Below are positions 9,136 through 16,434 of a stretch of 64,000 nucleotides of DNA, one piece after another (positions within the stretch are counted from its first letter, which is position 1; each line of letters starts with the position of its first letter). A model generated the notes under the pieces. It made no database searches, was not told the DNA's origin, and worked only from the letters and a program-made list of their open reading frames with translations. The DNA is from Polaribacter sp. MED152 (GTDB taxonomy: Bacteria; Bacteroidota; Bacteroidia; Flavobacteriales; Flavobacteriaceae), in assembly GCF_000152945.2 (NCBI RefSeq), contig NC_020830.1, forward strand, positions 2,862,501-2,926,500, in the 5' to 3' direction. A program made the position numbers and the translations under genes.

Positions 9136-9219
9136 TAGGCAAAACAAACAGGATTTAATTTGGGGGAATGATTTCTTACAGAAGAAATATAATATGTTGT
9201 AATCCCATTATTTTGCCTA
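9136..9219. other. Nested inverted repeats between convergent genes
   Basis: A perfect 9-bp inverted repeat (TAGGCAAAA 9136-9144, TTTTGCCTA 9211-9219) encloses a second perfect 7-bp hairpin (ATTTCTT 9171-9177, loop ACAG, AAGAAAT 9182-9188). The left outer arm begins immediately after the stop codon of the preceding gene. It may act as a folded 3' end for the plus-strand transcript. There is no long T run, so it is not a textbook terminator. Confidence 0.5.
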
Positions 9220-9253
9220 CGAGACAAAAGTAGAACCAATGTTTAAAACCGAC

Positions 9254-9272
9254 AATACTCATTATGAGTATT
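9254..9272. other. Perfect dyad at the 3' end of the PAS/LuxR gene
   Basis: AATACTCAT (9254-9262) and ATGAGTATT (9264-9272) form a 19-nt palindrome overlapping the stop codon of the minus-strand regulator gene. It could be a 3' hairpin ending the pyr operon transcript or an operator. Only a short T stretch follows on the minus strand. Confidence 0.4.
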
Positions 9273-10042
9273 TATATAAGTTTAGGATTGTTTTTAAAGT
9301 AATTTACCAATTCAAAAGTAGAATCAATATTTAGTTTTTTAAGGATGTTTCTTCTGTGCGTATTTACAGTGTGCACACTTATATTTAATTTATCTGCAAT
9401 TACTTCACTGGTATTTTTAGTTATAATTAAACGAATTATATCTCTTTCTCTATTAGAAATAACACCCAGTAAATTTGCGCTAGACATATTTTCGTAATAC
9501 AAGGTTTCATACTCTTTATGTTCATTTAAAATTTTAGCACTGGCACAAATATCCATTTGAATTTCCCCATTTAAAACGGTGTAATGAGCCATGCCAATTA
9601 TTGGTTTATTGGTTTCATCAAATTGCAGTGGAGTAGTGTTTTGTATGATATTTACATACAATCCATTTCCATTTTTTATACGATAATTCCAAGTGTAATT
9701 CATTCTTTTACGCTGATCGTCATCCAATTCGTTCATTGTAAAAGCCATTAGATTTTGTAAACTTTTAAGCCAAAGTTTTATGTCTTCAGGGTGAAATAAA
9801 GACCAATAAAAATCCATACCATCAGCAATCATTTTATCGCGAGATAAACCTGTACAGGCTGTAAAATTTCTGCTTACATAGTCAAACCTTTTATTAGCAG
9901 TATTTGTAAGGCAATAAAATGTAGAATTGTAAGGAAAGAAATGATCAAGTTCTATTAATTTCTTAATATGATCTTCTAGTTCAACTTTAGGGTAAGTTTC
10001 AAATATTTCATTATAAACAGATTTAATTTGATTATTCTGCAT
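9272..10042 (-). CDS. PAS-like sensor/LuxR-type transcriptional regulator
   Basis: A 256-residue regulator. The C-terminal 60 residues are a LuxR/GerE helix-turn-helix: SNRERDIIRLIITKNTSEVIA, then DKLNISVHTVNTHRRNILKKLN. The N-terminal half resembles a PAS fold (DYVSRNFTACTGLSRDKM, then FYWSLFHPEDIKLWLKSL), so it probably senses a small ligand or redox signal and is not a two-component receiver (no receiver Asp is seen). The start codon lies inside the 3' end of rnz (11-nt overlap), so it is translated as the last gene of the pyrR operon. Targets are unknown. Family identification is firm; the PAS assignment is by pattern only. Confidence 0.85.
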   Translation of the reverse strand: MQNNQIKSVYNEIFETYPKVELEDHIKKLIELDHFFPYNSTFYCLTNTANKRFDYVSRNFTACTGLSRDKMIADGMDFYWSLFHPEDIKLWLKSLQNLMAFTMNELDDDQRKRMNYTWNYRIKNGNGLYVNIIQNTTPLQFDETNKPIIGMAHYTVLNGEIQMDICASAKILNEHKEYETLYYENMSSANLLGVISNRERDIIRLIITKNTSEVIADKLNISVHTVNTHRRNILKKLNIDSTFELVNYFKNNPKLI

Positions 10043-10955
10043 CTATATTGAATTTTTTACCTGGTTCAGCTAATTCAGTATTTTTAAATACTTCTTGAGC
10101 TTCTTTTTGAAACAAAGAGATGTCTTTATATCGTCCAGAATAATGTCCAACTACCAATTGCTTTGCATTTGCCTCTTTAGCTATCTGAGCAGCTTGTTTC
10201 GAGGTTGCATGTTTTGTTTTTTTCGCTAAATCTTCTCTGTCTGCTAAAAAGGTAGCTTCATGATATAATAAATCTACTTCCTTTATAATTGGCACAATAT
10301 CTGGCTTAAATATTGTGTCACTGCAAAAAGCATAACTTAAAGCTTTTTTTGGAGGCAGAGTTAATTCATCATTAGGTACAATTTCACCAGAAGTTAAAGT
10401 AATGTCTTTACCAGCTTTAATATTTAAATAATCTGCTCTACCAATCTCATCATAATTAGAAATATTACCCATGTGCAATTTTTTAGGTTTTTCTTTCTCT
10501 TTAAATAGATATCCATTGGTATACACTCTATGATTTAAAGGAATTGTAGTTACAGAAACTTTGTCATCTTCAAAAATTAGTTCACTTTTTTTAGAAGATA
10601 GTTCATGAAAAATAATGTCATATTTTGCATGTGATTGAGAAATTTTTAATTGCAATAACGTAACTTCTTTAATTCCTTTTGGGCCATATACATGCAGTTC
10701 TTTTTCTCTGCTTAATATGCCATAAGTAGACAATAAGCCTACCAAGCCATAAAAATGATCACCATGTAAATGTGATATAAAAATGTGGTTTATTTTAGAA
10801 AAGCCCACTTTATACTTTCGCATTTGACGTTGAGTGCCTTCTCCACAATCAATTAAAAAGTGACGATTATTAATTTCTAAATACTGAGATGTTGGGTATG
10901 CGTTTACACGCGGAGTTGCTGAATGACAACCTAAAATAGTTAGGTTTATACTCAT
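10032..10955 (-). CDS. rnz: Ribonuclease Z
   Basis: A 307-residue RNase Z of the short (homodimeric) type, a metallo-beta-lactamase-fold endonuclease that cuts the 3' trailer from tRNA precursors. The zinc motif FISHLHGDHFYG lies near residues 58-69, the N-terminal TxxxxPRVNAYP segment is typical, and the later ligands appear as AFCSDT, LLYHEATF and VVGHYSGRY. It overlaps the preceding sorting-domain gene by 4 nt (ATGA) and the following regulator gene by 11 nt. Housekeeping function in cytoplasmic tRNA maturation is expected. Confidence 0.94.
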   Translation of the reverse strand: MSINLTILGCHSATPRVNAYPTSQYLEINNRHFLIDCGEGTQRQMRKYKVGFSKINHIFISHLHGDHFYGLVGLLSTYGILSREKELHVYGPKGIKEVTLLQLKISQSHAKYDIIFHELSSKKSELIFEDDKVSVTTIPLNHRVYTNGYLFKEKEKPKKLHMGNISNYDEIGRADYLNIKAGKDITLTSGEIVPNDELTLPPKKALSYAFCSDTIFKPDIVPIIKEVDLLYHEATFLADREDLAKKTKHATSKQAAQIAKEANAKQLVVGHYSGRYKDISLFQKEAQEVFKNTELAEPGKKFNIDAE

Positions 10956-11272
10956 TTAATGACAAAACGTTTAGATATGATTTCTTTTTTATCTCTAATA
11001 CTATAAATATAAATACCAGTTGCCAAATCATCTTTATAAAAAGCAATACTATTTTTACCAATTTTAGTAGTGTATTCTTTCTTAAACACAATTTTCCCTA
11101 AAACATTTCTAACGTTTAATGTAATTTTTGACACATTATTAGCGTTAAAGGTTATGTTGGTAGAAATTGTAAACGGATTTGGTGCAGCAGATAATTTCTC
11201 AAGTGTTTTAGTTTGAGAAAAACTCATTGCTGAAGTGGTTAAAAATAAAGTTAAAAGTAGTTTTTTTATCAT
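10952..11272 (-). CDS. Small protein: signal peptide plus bare T9SS type A sorting domain
   Basis: Only 106 residues. A signal peptide (about residues 1-20, ending SFSQ) is followed almost directly by what looks like a complete type IX secretion C-terminal domain: AAPNPFTISTNITF, then LNVRNVLGKIVF, then LATGIYIYSIRDKKEIISKRFVIK. These are the PNP, LGxxV and LxxGxYxY landmarks of type A CTDs. Normally this domain follows a large cargo domain; here there are only about ten residues before it. It may be a decoy or regulatory CTD, a tiny surface protein, or a remnant of a larger gene. It sits inside a tight operon between the 110-residue gene and rnz. Confidence 0.78.
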   Translation of the reverse strand: MIKKLLLTLFLTTSAMSFSQTKTLEKLSAAPNPFTISTNITFNANNVSKITLNVRNVLGKIVFKKEYTTKIGKNSIAFYKDDLATGIYIYSIRDKKEIISKRFVIK

Positions 11273-11285
11273 AATTATGGGGGGA

Positions 11286-11618
11286 TTAAAAACCTAATTC
11301 TCGTTCCATGGCTTCCATATCTAAAATATCTTCGGCCTCTGTTAAAGTCGGCACAATATTAAAATCCTCTGGATAATCATCTGCGTTTACATCCTTGTAA
11401 ACTATTACAAATGATGTGCCAAGCTCTTTTTTTTGTGCTGCTATACCCAAAAATAATAAAAAATCTTCTTTTTTCCTCTTAAAATCGTCAGAAAAAGTAA
11501 CAATAATATTTTCTTCCTTTAATTTATCTAGCTCAGTATTAAGATTTTCTAAAAAAAATGAAGTAGATTTTTCAGAAGAATGGATTAAGGTATATTTATG
11601 ATTCTTAGTTATTTTCAT
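11286..11618 (-). CDS. Conserved small cytoplasmic protein of unknown function
   Basis: A 110-residue soluble protein without signal peptide or membrane segment. The pattern of a strand (KYTLIHSSEKS), a long helix (FFLENLNTELDKLKEE), a strand (NIIVTFSD), and a hydrophobic stretch DFLLFLGIAAQKKELGTSFVIVY suggests a STAS-like alpha/beta fold, but this is inference. The acidic C-terminus (EAEDILDMEAMERELGF) is reminiscent of response-type domains. It lies 4 nt after pyrB and 13 nt before the sorting-domain gene on the minus strand, so it belongs to the pyr-rnz operon. A link with RNase Z is possible but unproven. Confidence 0.8.
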   Translation of the reverse strand: MKITKNHKYTLIHSSEKSTSFFLENLNTELDKLKEENIIVTFSDDFKRKKEDFLLFLGIAAQKKELGTSFVIVYKDVNADDYPEDFNIVPTLTEAEDILDMEAMERELGF

Positions 11619-11622
11619 CTAC

Positions 11623-12552
11623 CTATCTTTTAATTTGCTGTGCTAACAAGTAAATAACTGCCATTCTAACAGCAACACCATTTTCAACTTGATTTAAAAT
11701 TATAGATTGATCAGAATCTGCAACATCACTAGTAATTTCAACACCTCTATTAATAGGTCCAGGATGCATGATTACAATCTTCTTACCAAGGTTGTCTAAA
11801 ATCTCTTTATTAATACCAAATAGCTGTGTGTATTCTCTAGTAGATGGAAAATATTTAATATCCATTCTTTCATGTTGCACTCTAAGTACATTGGCTACAT
11901 CACACCATTCTAAAGCTTTTTTAAGATTGGTTTCCACTTCTACACCTAAGCTTGATATGTGTTTAGGTATTAAAGTGGTTGGTCCACATACTTTTACCTG
12001 TGCACCTTGTAATTGTAAAGCAAAAATATTTGAAAGCGCTACTCTAGAATGTAAAATATCACCAACGATTACTATTTTTTTTCCTTTAACAGAACCTAAT
12101 TTTTCTCTAATAGAATACGAATCTAATAAGGCTTGAGTTGGGTGTTCATGAGTACCATCTCCTGCGTTAATTATTTTAGCATCTACATGTTTTGATAAGA
12201 ATACACCTGCACCTACATTTCCATGACGCATAACAACGATATCTACTTTCATAGATAGGATGTTGTTTACTGTGTCTATTAAAGTTTCTCCCTTTTTTAC
12301 TGATGATTGCCCTGCAGAAAAGTTAATAACATCTGCAGAAAGTCTTTTCTCAGCAAGTTCAAAAGACAATTTTGTTCTGGTACTATTTTCGAAAAATAAA
12401 TTGGCAATAGTAATGTCTCTTAAAGAAGGTACTTTTTTAATTGGTCTATTAATAACTTCTTTAAAATGGTCTGCAGTTTTAAAAATCAAATCAATGTCAT
12501 TGGCATTTAAATATTTGATTCCTAATAAATGTTCTACGCTTAATTGATCCAT
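11623..12552 (-). CDS. pyrB: Aspartate carbamoyltransferase catalytic subunit
   Basis: A 309-residue ATCase catalytic chain. The carbamoyl-phosphate motif appears as FENSTRTKLSFE, with further conserved HPTQALLDSY, the GDILHSRVA segment and the C-terminal MHPGPINRGVEI. It makes carbamoyl-aspartate from carbamoyl phosphate and aspartate, the committed step of pyrimidine synthesis. There is no pyrI regulatory chain next to it, so it is probably the unregulated trimer found with PyrR-type control. It begins 1 nt after the pyrR stop codon, a conserved pyrR-pyrB pairing. Confidence 0.96.
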   Translation of the reverse strand: MDQLSVEHLLGIKYLNANDIDLIFKTADHFKEVINRPIKKVPSLRDITIANLFFENSTRTKLSFELAEKRLSADVINFSAGQSSVKKGETLIDTVNNILSMKVDIVVMRHGNVGAGVFLSKHVDAKIINAGDGTHEHPTQALLDSYSIREKLGSVKGKKIVIVGDILHSRVALSNIFALQLQGAQVKVCGPTTLIPKHISSLGVEVETNLKKALEWCDVANVLRVQHERMDIKYFPSTREYTQLFGINKEILDNLGKKIVIMHPGPINRGVEITSDVADSDQSIILNQVENGVAVRMAVIYLLAQQIKR

Positions 12553-12553
12553 A

Positions 12554-13093
12554 TTACCTTTGTTCTATATAAACTGCATCTTTCTTATGTGTCTCTTTCC
12601 AAGTCACTAAAACTTTTTCTTCATTTATAGCATCTACTTGTCTACCTCTATAATTAGGTTGTATTGGTAAGTGTCTGCTAAATCTTCTATCAATTAAAAC
12701 TAAAAGCTCTATATTTTTTGGCCTTCCATAAGACTGTAAAGCTGTTAAAGCAGAACGTACACTTCTACCAGAATACAAAACATCATCTATAATAACCACT
12801 TTTTTATCTTCAATTAAAAAGTTTATTTCTGTTGATGTTGCTGCTAAAGGTTCATCTCTTCTTCTAAAATCATCTCTATAAAAAGTAATATCTAATAAAC
12901 CAGATTCTAGGTTTTTAATATTGTAATCTGTTTGCAATAAACTAGTTAATCTGTTTGCTAAATAAGAGCCTCTTGGTTGTAAACCAATTAAAACTGTATT
13001 AGAAAAATCATTATGGTTTTCAATTAGCTGACAAGCTAACCTGTGCAGTATAATTTCAATATCTTTTGAGTTAAGTAGCGTTTTTTTGCTCAT
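12554..13093 (-). CDS. pyrR: Bifunctional pyr operon regulator/uracil phosphoribosyltransferase
   Basis: A 179-residue PyrR from the ATG at 13093. An upstream in-frame ATG at 13162 would add 23 hydrophobic residues foreign to the family and would overlap the predicted promoter. The PRPP-binding loop is VVIIDDVLYSGRSVRSAL, and VLIGLQPRGSYLANRL gives the N-terminal active-site loop. In Bacillus, PyrR binds UMP/UTP and pyr mRNA leaders to cause attenuation. Whether it does so here is open, but a hairpin does lie right before its own start codon. It heads the six-gene minus-strand operon. Confidence 0.93.
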   Translation of the reverse strand: MSKKTLLNSKDIEIILHRLACQLIENHNDFSNTVLIGLQPRGSYLANRLTSLLQTDYNIKNLESGLLDITFYRDDFRRRDEPLAATSTEINFLIEDKKVVIIDDVLYSGRSVRSALTALQSYGRPKNIELLVLIDRRFSRHLPIQPNYRGRQVDAINEEKVLVTWKETHKKDAVYIEQR

Positions 13094-13100
13094 AAGAAGG

Positions 13101-13121
13101 CTATCAAATTTTAGTTGATAG
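13101..13121 (-). promoter_or_regulatory. Stem-loop in the pyrR leader
   Basis: A perfect 7-bp inverted repeat (CTATCAA 13101-13107, TTGATAG 13115-13121) with a 7-nt loop lies in the predicted leader RNA. It ends 7 nt before the pyrR start codon, where it could cover the ribosome-binding region or serve as an operator. Confidence 0.5.
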
Positions 13122-13132
13122 TTATTGAAAAT

Positions 13133-13164
13133 CAAAATTAATGTAAATAAATGTATGTGCAAAA
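13133..13164 (-). promoter_or_regulatory. Promoter of the pyrR operon
   Basis: On the minus strand, a -33 TTTTG (its G at 13160) is separated by 19 nt from TAATTTTG (13140 down to 13133). This fits the flavobacterial consensus TTG-N17-23-TAnnTTTG fully. The predicted start site is near 13126, giving a leader of about 33 nt. Confidence 0.6.
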
Positions 13165-13232
13165 TTTATAGTATGTAAATGCGATATTGAATTTGTTAAT
13201 TAAATTGTTGAAAACAATCGTTACATTTTTAA

Positions 13233-13260
13233 TTGCGACTAAAGACTTATAGTACATTTA
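13233..13260 (+). promoter_or_regulatory. Candidate promoter of the TPR gene
   Basis: TTG at 13233-13235, a 17-nt spacer, and TACATTTA at 13253-13260 (one mismatch to TAnnTTTG). The predicted leader is about 18 nt to the ATG at 13285. It is divergent from the pyrR promoter. Confidence 0.5.
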
Positions 13261-13284
13261 AGTAATAATTCAAATCTCATAGCT

Positions 13285-14655
13285 ATGTCTTTAGTAAAAT
13301 TTGAATCGATGCTCAAAACCAACAATATTTATTTCTTTGATTTGGTTGAATTTGAGGAGATTATCATTCATTATTTAGATGCAGGTAAACATTCTTTGGC
13401 CAAAAAAGCGGTAAAGTTAGGTTTAGAACAACACCCAGAATCTGTAGATTTAAAGTTACTTCAAGTAGAATTATTCATTTTTGATAATGATTTAGACAAT
13501 GCAAGTCTTCTTTTAAGAAAGATAGAGTTGTTAGAGCCAAATAACGATGAGGTTTTTATTCAAAAAGCTACAATACAATCAAAATCGGGTAAGCACAAAG
13601 AAGCTATTGATAATTTAAATAAAGCACTTTTACACACGGAAGATAAAGTAGATGTTTGGTCTTTAATGGGCATGGAATACCTGTATTTAGACGATTTTGA
13701 AAACGCAAGATTAAGTTTTGCAAAATGTATAGATGTTGATTATGAAGATTATTCTGCACTCTATAATATTGTGTATTGCTTTGATATGGAGAAAGAACAT
13801 GAGCAAGCCATAAAATATCTAACAAATTATATCAATGTAAATCCGTATTGCGAAGTTGCTTGGCATCAATTAGGTAGGCAACATTTTGTGTTAGACCAAT
13901 TTAAAGAAGCCTTAAGAGCATTCGATTACGCAGTTTTAATTGATGAATCATTTATTGGTGGATATTTGGAAAAAGCCAAAACTTTAGAGGAGTTAGGAGA
14001 GTATCAAGAGGCTATTGACAATTATTTAATTACACTAGAATTAGATGATCCTACAGCATTTGCCTATGTTCGAATTGGTGAGTGTTATGAACGATTAGAA
14101 AAATATGAAGCTGCAATTTCTTACTATAAGAAAGCAGTACATGAAGATCCACTTTTAGATAGAGGTTGGATTTTATTAACGAATCTTTTTTACAACGAAG
14201 GGAATTACGAAAAAGCATCTTATTATATTGCAAAAGCTTTAAAAATTGATGAGAACAATACTTTATATTGGAGAAGATATTCAGAAATAAAAATCAAAAT
14301 GAACTTCTACGAAGAAGCTGTAATTGGTTTTGAAAAGTGTTTAGAGTTAAGAGATGATGCTATAGAAATTTATGTTTCTTTGGCAGATGTGCAGTCTTTT
14401 TTAGGCGATTTTAATGATGCTTTAACTACATTGTTTCAAGCGCAGAAAATCTACAAAAACTTTGCAGAAATAGAATATAGATTGGCTGGATTATTTTTTA
14501 TACTTAATAAAAATAAATATGGGTTTAATCATTTAATACAAGGCTTGCAGATAGATTATGATTATCATGTCATCTTAAAAGAATTGTATCCAGCTGTGTT
14601 AGAAGATGATCAAATAAAATCGTTGTTAGTCAATTATAAAAAAGCATTAGAATAG
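13285..14655 (+). CDS. Tetratricopeptide-repeat protein
   Basis: A 456-residue protein made almost wholly of TPR-like 34-residue helical pairs, for example KHKEAIDNLNKALLHTED, DQFKEALRAFDYAVLIDES, EYQEAIDNYLITLELDD, EKYEAAISYYKKAVHEDP and NYEKASYYIAKALKIDE. There is no signal peptide or transmembrane helix, so it should be cytoplasmic. It is probably a scaffold for protein-protein contacts; the partner is unknown. The length and repeat architecture match a protein conserved in Flavobacteriaceae. It is monocistronic between a divergent promoter region and a bidirectional terminator. Confidence 0.9.
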   Translation: MSLVKFESMLKTNNIYFFDLVEFEEIIIHYLDAGKHSLAKKAVKLGLEQHPESVDLKLLQVELFIFDNDLDNASLLLRKIELLEPNNDEVFIQKATIQSKSGKHKEAIDNLNKALLHTEDKVDVWSLMGMEYLYLDDFENARLSFAKCIDVDYEDYSALYNIVYCFDMEKEHEQAIKYLTNYINVNPYCEVAWHQLGRQHFVLDQFKEALRAFDYAVLIDESFIGGYLEKAKTLEELGEYQEAIDNYLITLELDDPTAFAYVRIGECYERLEKYEAAISYYKKAVHEDPLLDRGWILLTNLFYNEGNYEKASYYIAKALKIDENNTLYWRRYSEIKIKMNFYEEAVIGFEKCLELRDDAIEIYVSLADVQSFLGDFNDALTTLFQAQKIYKNFAEIEYRLAGLFFILNKNKYGFNHLIQGLQIDYDYHVILKELYPAVLEDDQIKSLLVNYKKALE

Positions 14656-14660
14656 GGCAA

Positions 14661-14697
14661 AAAAAAACCTCAAGAATAACTTGAGATTTTTTTTTTG
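14661..14697. terminator. Bidirectional terminator between TPR and DUF2911 genes
   Basis: The stem CTCAAG (14669-14674) with CTTGAG (14680-14685) and loop AATAA is flanked by an A run on the left and a T run on the right. It can therefore stop transcription from both convergent genes. Confidence 0.85.
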
Positions 14698-14711
14698 AAA
14701 GTAATTTAAAA

Positions 14712-15560
14712 TTACATTGCTCCCCATTCTTTTAAAGAAGCTTTGTTCATCTTAATATAACCAGCATTACCTGCTTCTTCTGCATACTTTAAAGACATTT
14801 TTGCAGCAGCAATTGCGCTTTTAGTTTTACCTGCTTTTGCATGAATTAAAGATTGCTGACGTAAATACCAAAAACGAGGTTTATCAGATGTCATTTCAAC
14901 AGCTTTATCTATCCAAGCTTGAGCTTGATTGATATCTTTATCTGCCTGTAAGTAGTATACAGCAGCTGCATACATATCATTTGCAGATGGTCCAGCCATA
15001 ATTTTTTCTATACTATTAGAAACCATTTTGTCTGTAGGAGTTTCAAATTTAAAAGGCACATAAACGTTTTCCCATAAAATTCCTAAAACTGCAGAGTTGT
15101 TTGTTAAATCATCAAAAGTGATGGTAAATGTTTCTACATTCATTGGCATTTCAATAGCATCTACTGTAACCTTTGCAGCAACTTTACTTTCATCCCATTT
15201 TGCAGGATTTCCCCAGTTTGTAGCATCTGTATACAACATCACATCCCAAGATTTTTCACCAGGAATTGTATATAAAGCATATGTTCCTTTCTTTAGCATT
15301 TTTCCGTCAACCATAAAGTCTGTAGAAAATGTTAGTTTGGTATTTGCGTTCGCGCCAGTTCTCCAAACTTTTCCATAATCTTCTAAACCTCCAAATATTT
15401 TTCTTCCTTTCATACTTGGTCTAGAATACTCTAAAGTAACATCTGTTAAACCTACTTTTTGTTCAACTTTTTGAAAAGGACTAGGAGCAGGAGTTTCAAT
15501 TTGTGCATTTATAGCCATTGTCATTGCAGCTACAAATAGTGTTAATATAATTTTTCTCAT
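14712..15560 (-). CDS. DUF2911 domain protein, periplasmic
   Basis: A 282-residue protein with a cleavable signal peptide (about residues 1-19, ending INA-Q). The DUF2911 domain follows: TLEYSRPSMKGRKIFGGLEDYGKVWRTGANANT is characteristic (quoted here only as the region 44-76), then the strand-rich MLKKGTYALYTIPGEKSWDVM. The C-terminal 80 residues form helical TPR-like pairs (DINQAQAWIDKAVEMT, GKTKSAIAAAKMSLKYAEEA). The family is common in Bacteroidota, is exported and has no known function. It ends at a bidirectional terminator and has a divergent neighbour. Confidence 0.88.
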   Translation of the reverse strand: MRKIILTLFVAAMTMAINAQIETPAPSPFQKVEQKVGLTDVTLEYSRPSMKGRKIFGGLEDYGKVWRTGANANTKLTFSTDFMVDGKMLKKGTYALYTIPGEKSWDVMLYTDATNWGNPAKWDESKVAAKVTVDAIEMPMNVETFTITFDDLTNNSAVLGILWENVYVPFKFETPTDKMVSNSIEKIMAGPSANDMYAAAVYYLQADKDINQAQAWIDKAVEMTSDKPRFWYLRQQSLIHAKAGKTKSAIAAAKMSLKYAEEAGNAGYIKMNKASLKEWGAM

Positions 15561-15641
15561 AATAAATTTGAATTGTTTTATACTTTCAAAATTACGACTT
15601 CAAAAAACGCTTAATGTTAACAAAACCTTAAAAGAGCATTG

Positions 15642-15649
15642 TATCTTTG
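15642..15649 (+). promoter_or_regulatory. Candidate -7 element for the epimerase-like gene
   Basis: TATCTTTG is a perfect TAnnTTTG match 20 nt before the ATG at 15670, predicting a leader of about 14 nt. This supports the shorter start of that gene. No good -33 element is seen. Confidence 0.45.
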
Positions 15650-15669
15650 TTGTATATAGTTTAAAAGCG

Positions 15670-16434
15670 ATGAAGAATATTAGTATTTTAGGTTGTGGTT
15701 GGTTAGGTAAGCCTTTGGCAGTTTCATTTATAGAGGATGGCTATTCTGTAAAAGGATCTACAACATCCGAAGAGAAAATAGAAGAATTAGAAGATTTAAA
15801 TATTGAAACTTATTTGGTAGATATTTCAGAAAACGAGGAGTTTGATAGTTTTTTAGATGCTGATATTTTAATTGTGGCCATAACTTCGAAAGATATTGAT
15901 GGTTTTGAAAATCTTATTTCACAAATAACAAATTCATCCATTCAAAAAGTTATTTTTATTAGTTCTACTTCTGTTTATGGACGTGTAAATAAGGTTATGA
16001 CAGAAGAAGATGAGGTTCTAAAGAGCAACCCATTAGTAGAAATAGAAAATTTATTTTTGCAGAACGATTTTTTTGAAACTACTATAATTCGTTTTGCTGG
16101 TTTGTTTGGTGGTGATAGGCATCCTGCAAATTGGTTTAAAGGAGGTAGAAAAATTCCTCAGCCAAAAGGCTATGTGAACATGATTCATAGAGAGGATTGT
16201 ATAGAAATTATTCATGAAATTATAGCGCAAAATGCATGGAATACAATTTTTAATGCATGTGCAGATCATCATCCTACAAGAAGAGAATTCTATACTTTAG
16301 CAAAATTGAGCAAAGGATTTGAGGTGCCAGAATTTGAAAATAATGAACAATTAGAATGGAAAATAATCTCTTCTAAAAAAGTGCAGGAATTTTTAAATTA
16401 TGAATTTATTCATAATGATTTGCTAGCCATTTAA
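15670..16434 (+). CDS. NAD(P)-binding epimerase/YeeZ-like protein
   Basis: A 254-residue extended-SDR/NAD-epimerase-like protein. The start at 15670 puts ISILGCGWLGKPLAVSFIEDGY at the N-terminus, a Rossmann GxGxxG-type loop in the first strand-turn-helix, as in E. coli YeeZ. The longer reading frame from 15568 would add 34 non-conserved residues and include the promoter. FISSTSVYG (Ser/Tyr region) is present, but no clear YxxxK pair follows, so catalysis may be lost or different. The substrate is unknown. Its last 4 nt overlap the convergent end of gldG. Confidence 0.87.
   Translation: MKNISILGCGWLGKPLAVSFIEDGYSVKGSTTSEEKIEELEDLNIETYLVDISENEEFDSFLDADILIVAITSKDIDGFENLISQITNSSIQKVIFISSTSVYGRVNKVMTEEDEVLKSNPLVEIENLFLQNDFFETTIIRFAGLFGGDRHPANWFKGGRKIPQPKGYVNMIHREDCIEIIHEIIAQNAWNTIFNACADHHPTRREFYTLAKLSKGFEVPEFENNEQLEWKIISSKKVQEFLNYEFIHNDLLAI

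Noticed and set aside
11768-12136. Plus-strand frame of 122 codons opposite pyrB
   Set aside because: The minus strand carries conserved aspartate carbamoyltransferase motifs across the whole stretch.
13094-13162. Longer start for pyrR
   Set aside because: It would add 23 hydrophobic residues before the family N-terminus and would place the -33/-7 promoter inside the gene.
15568-15669. Longer start for the epimerase-like gene
   Set aside because: The extra 34 residues are not conserved in character, and the region contains a TATCTTTG promoter element. The Rossmann motif begins directly after the ATG at 15670.
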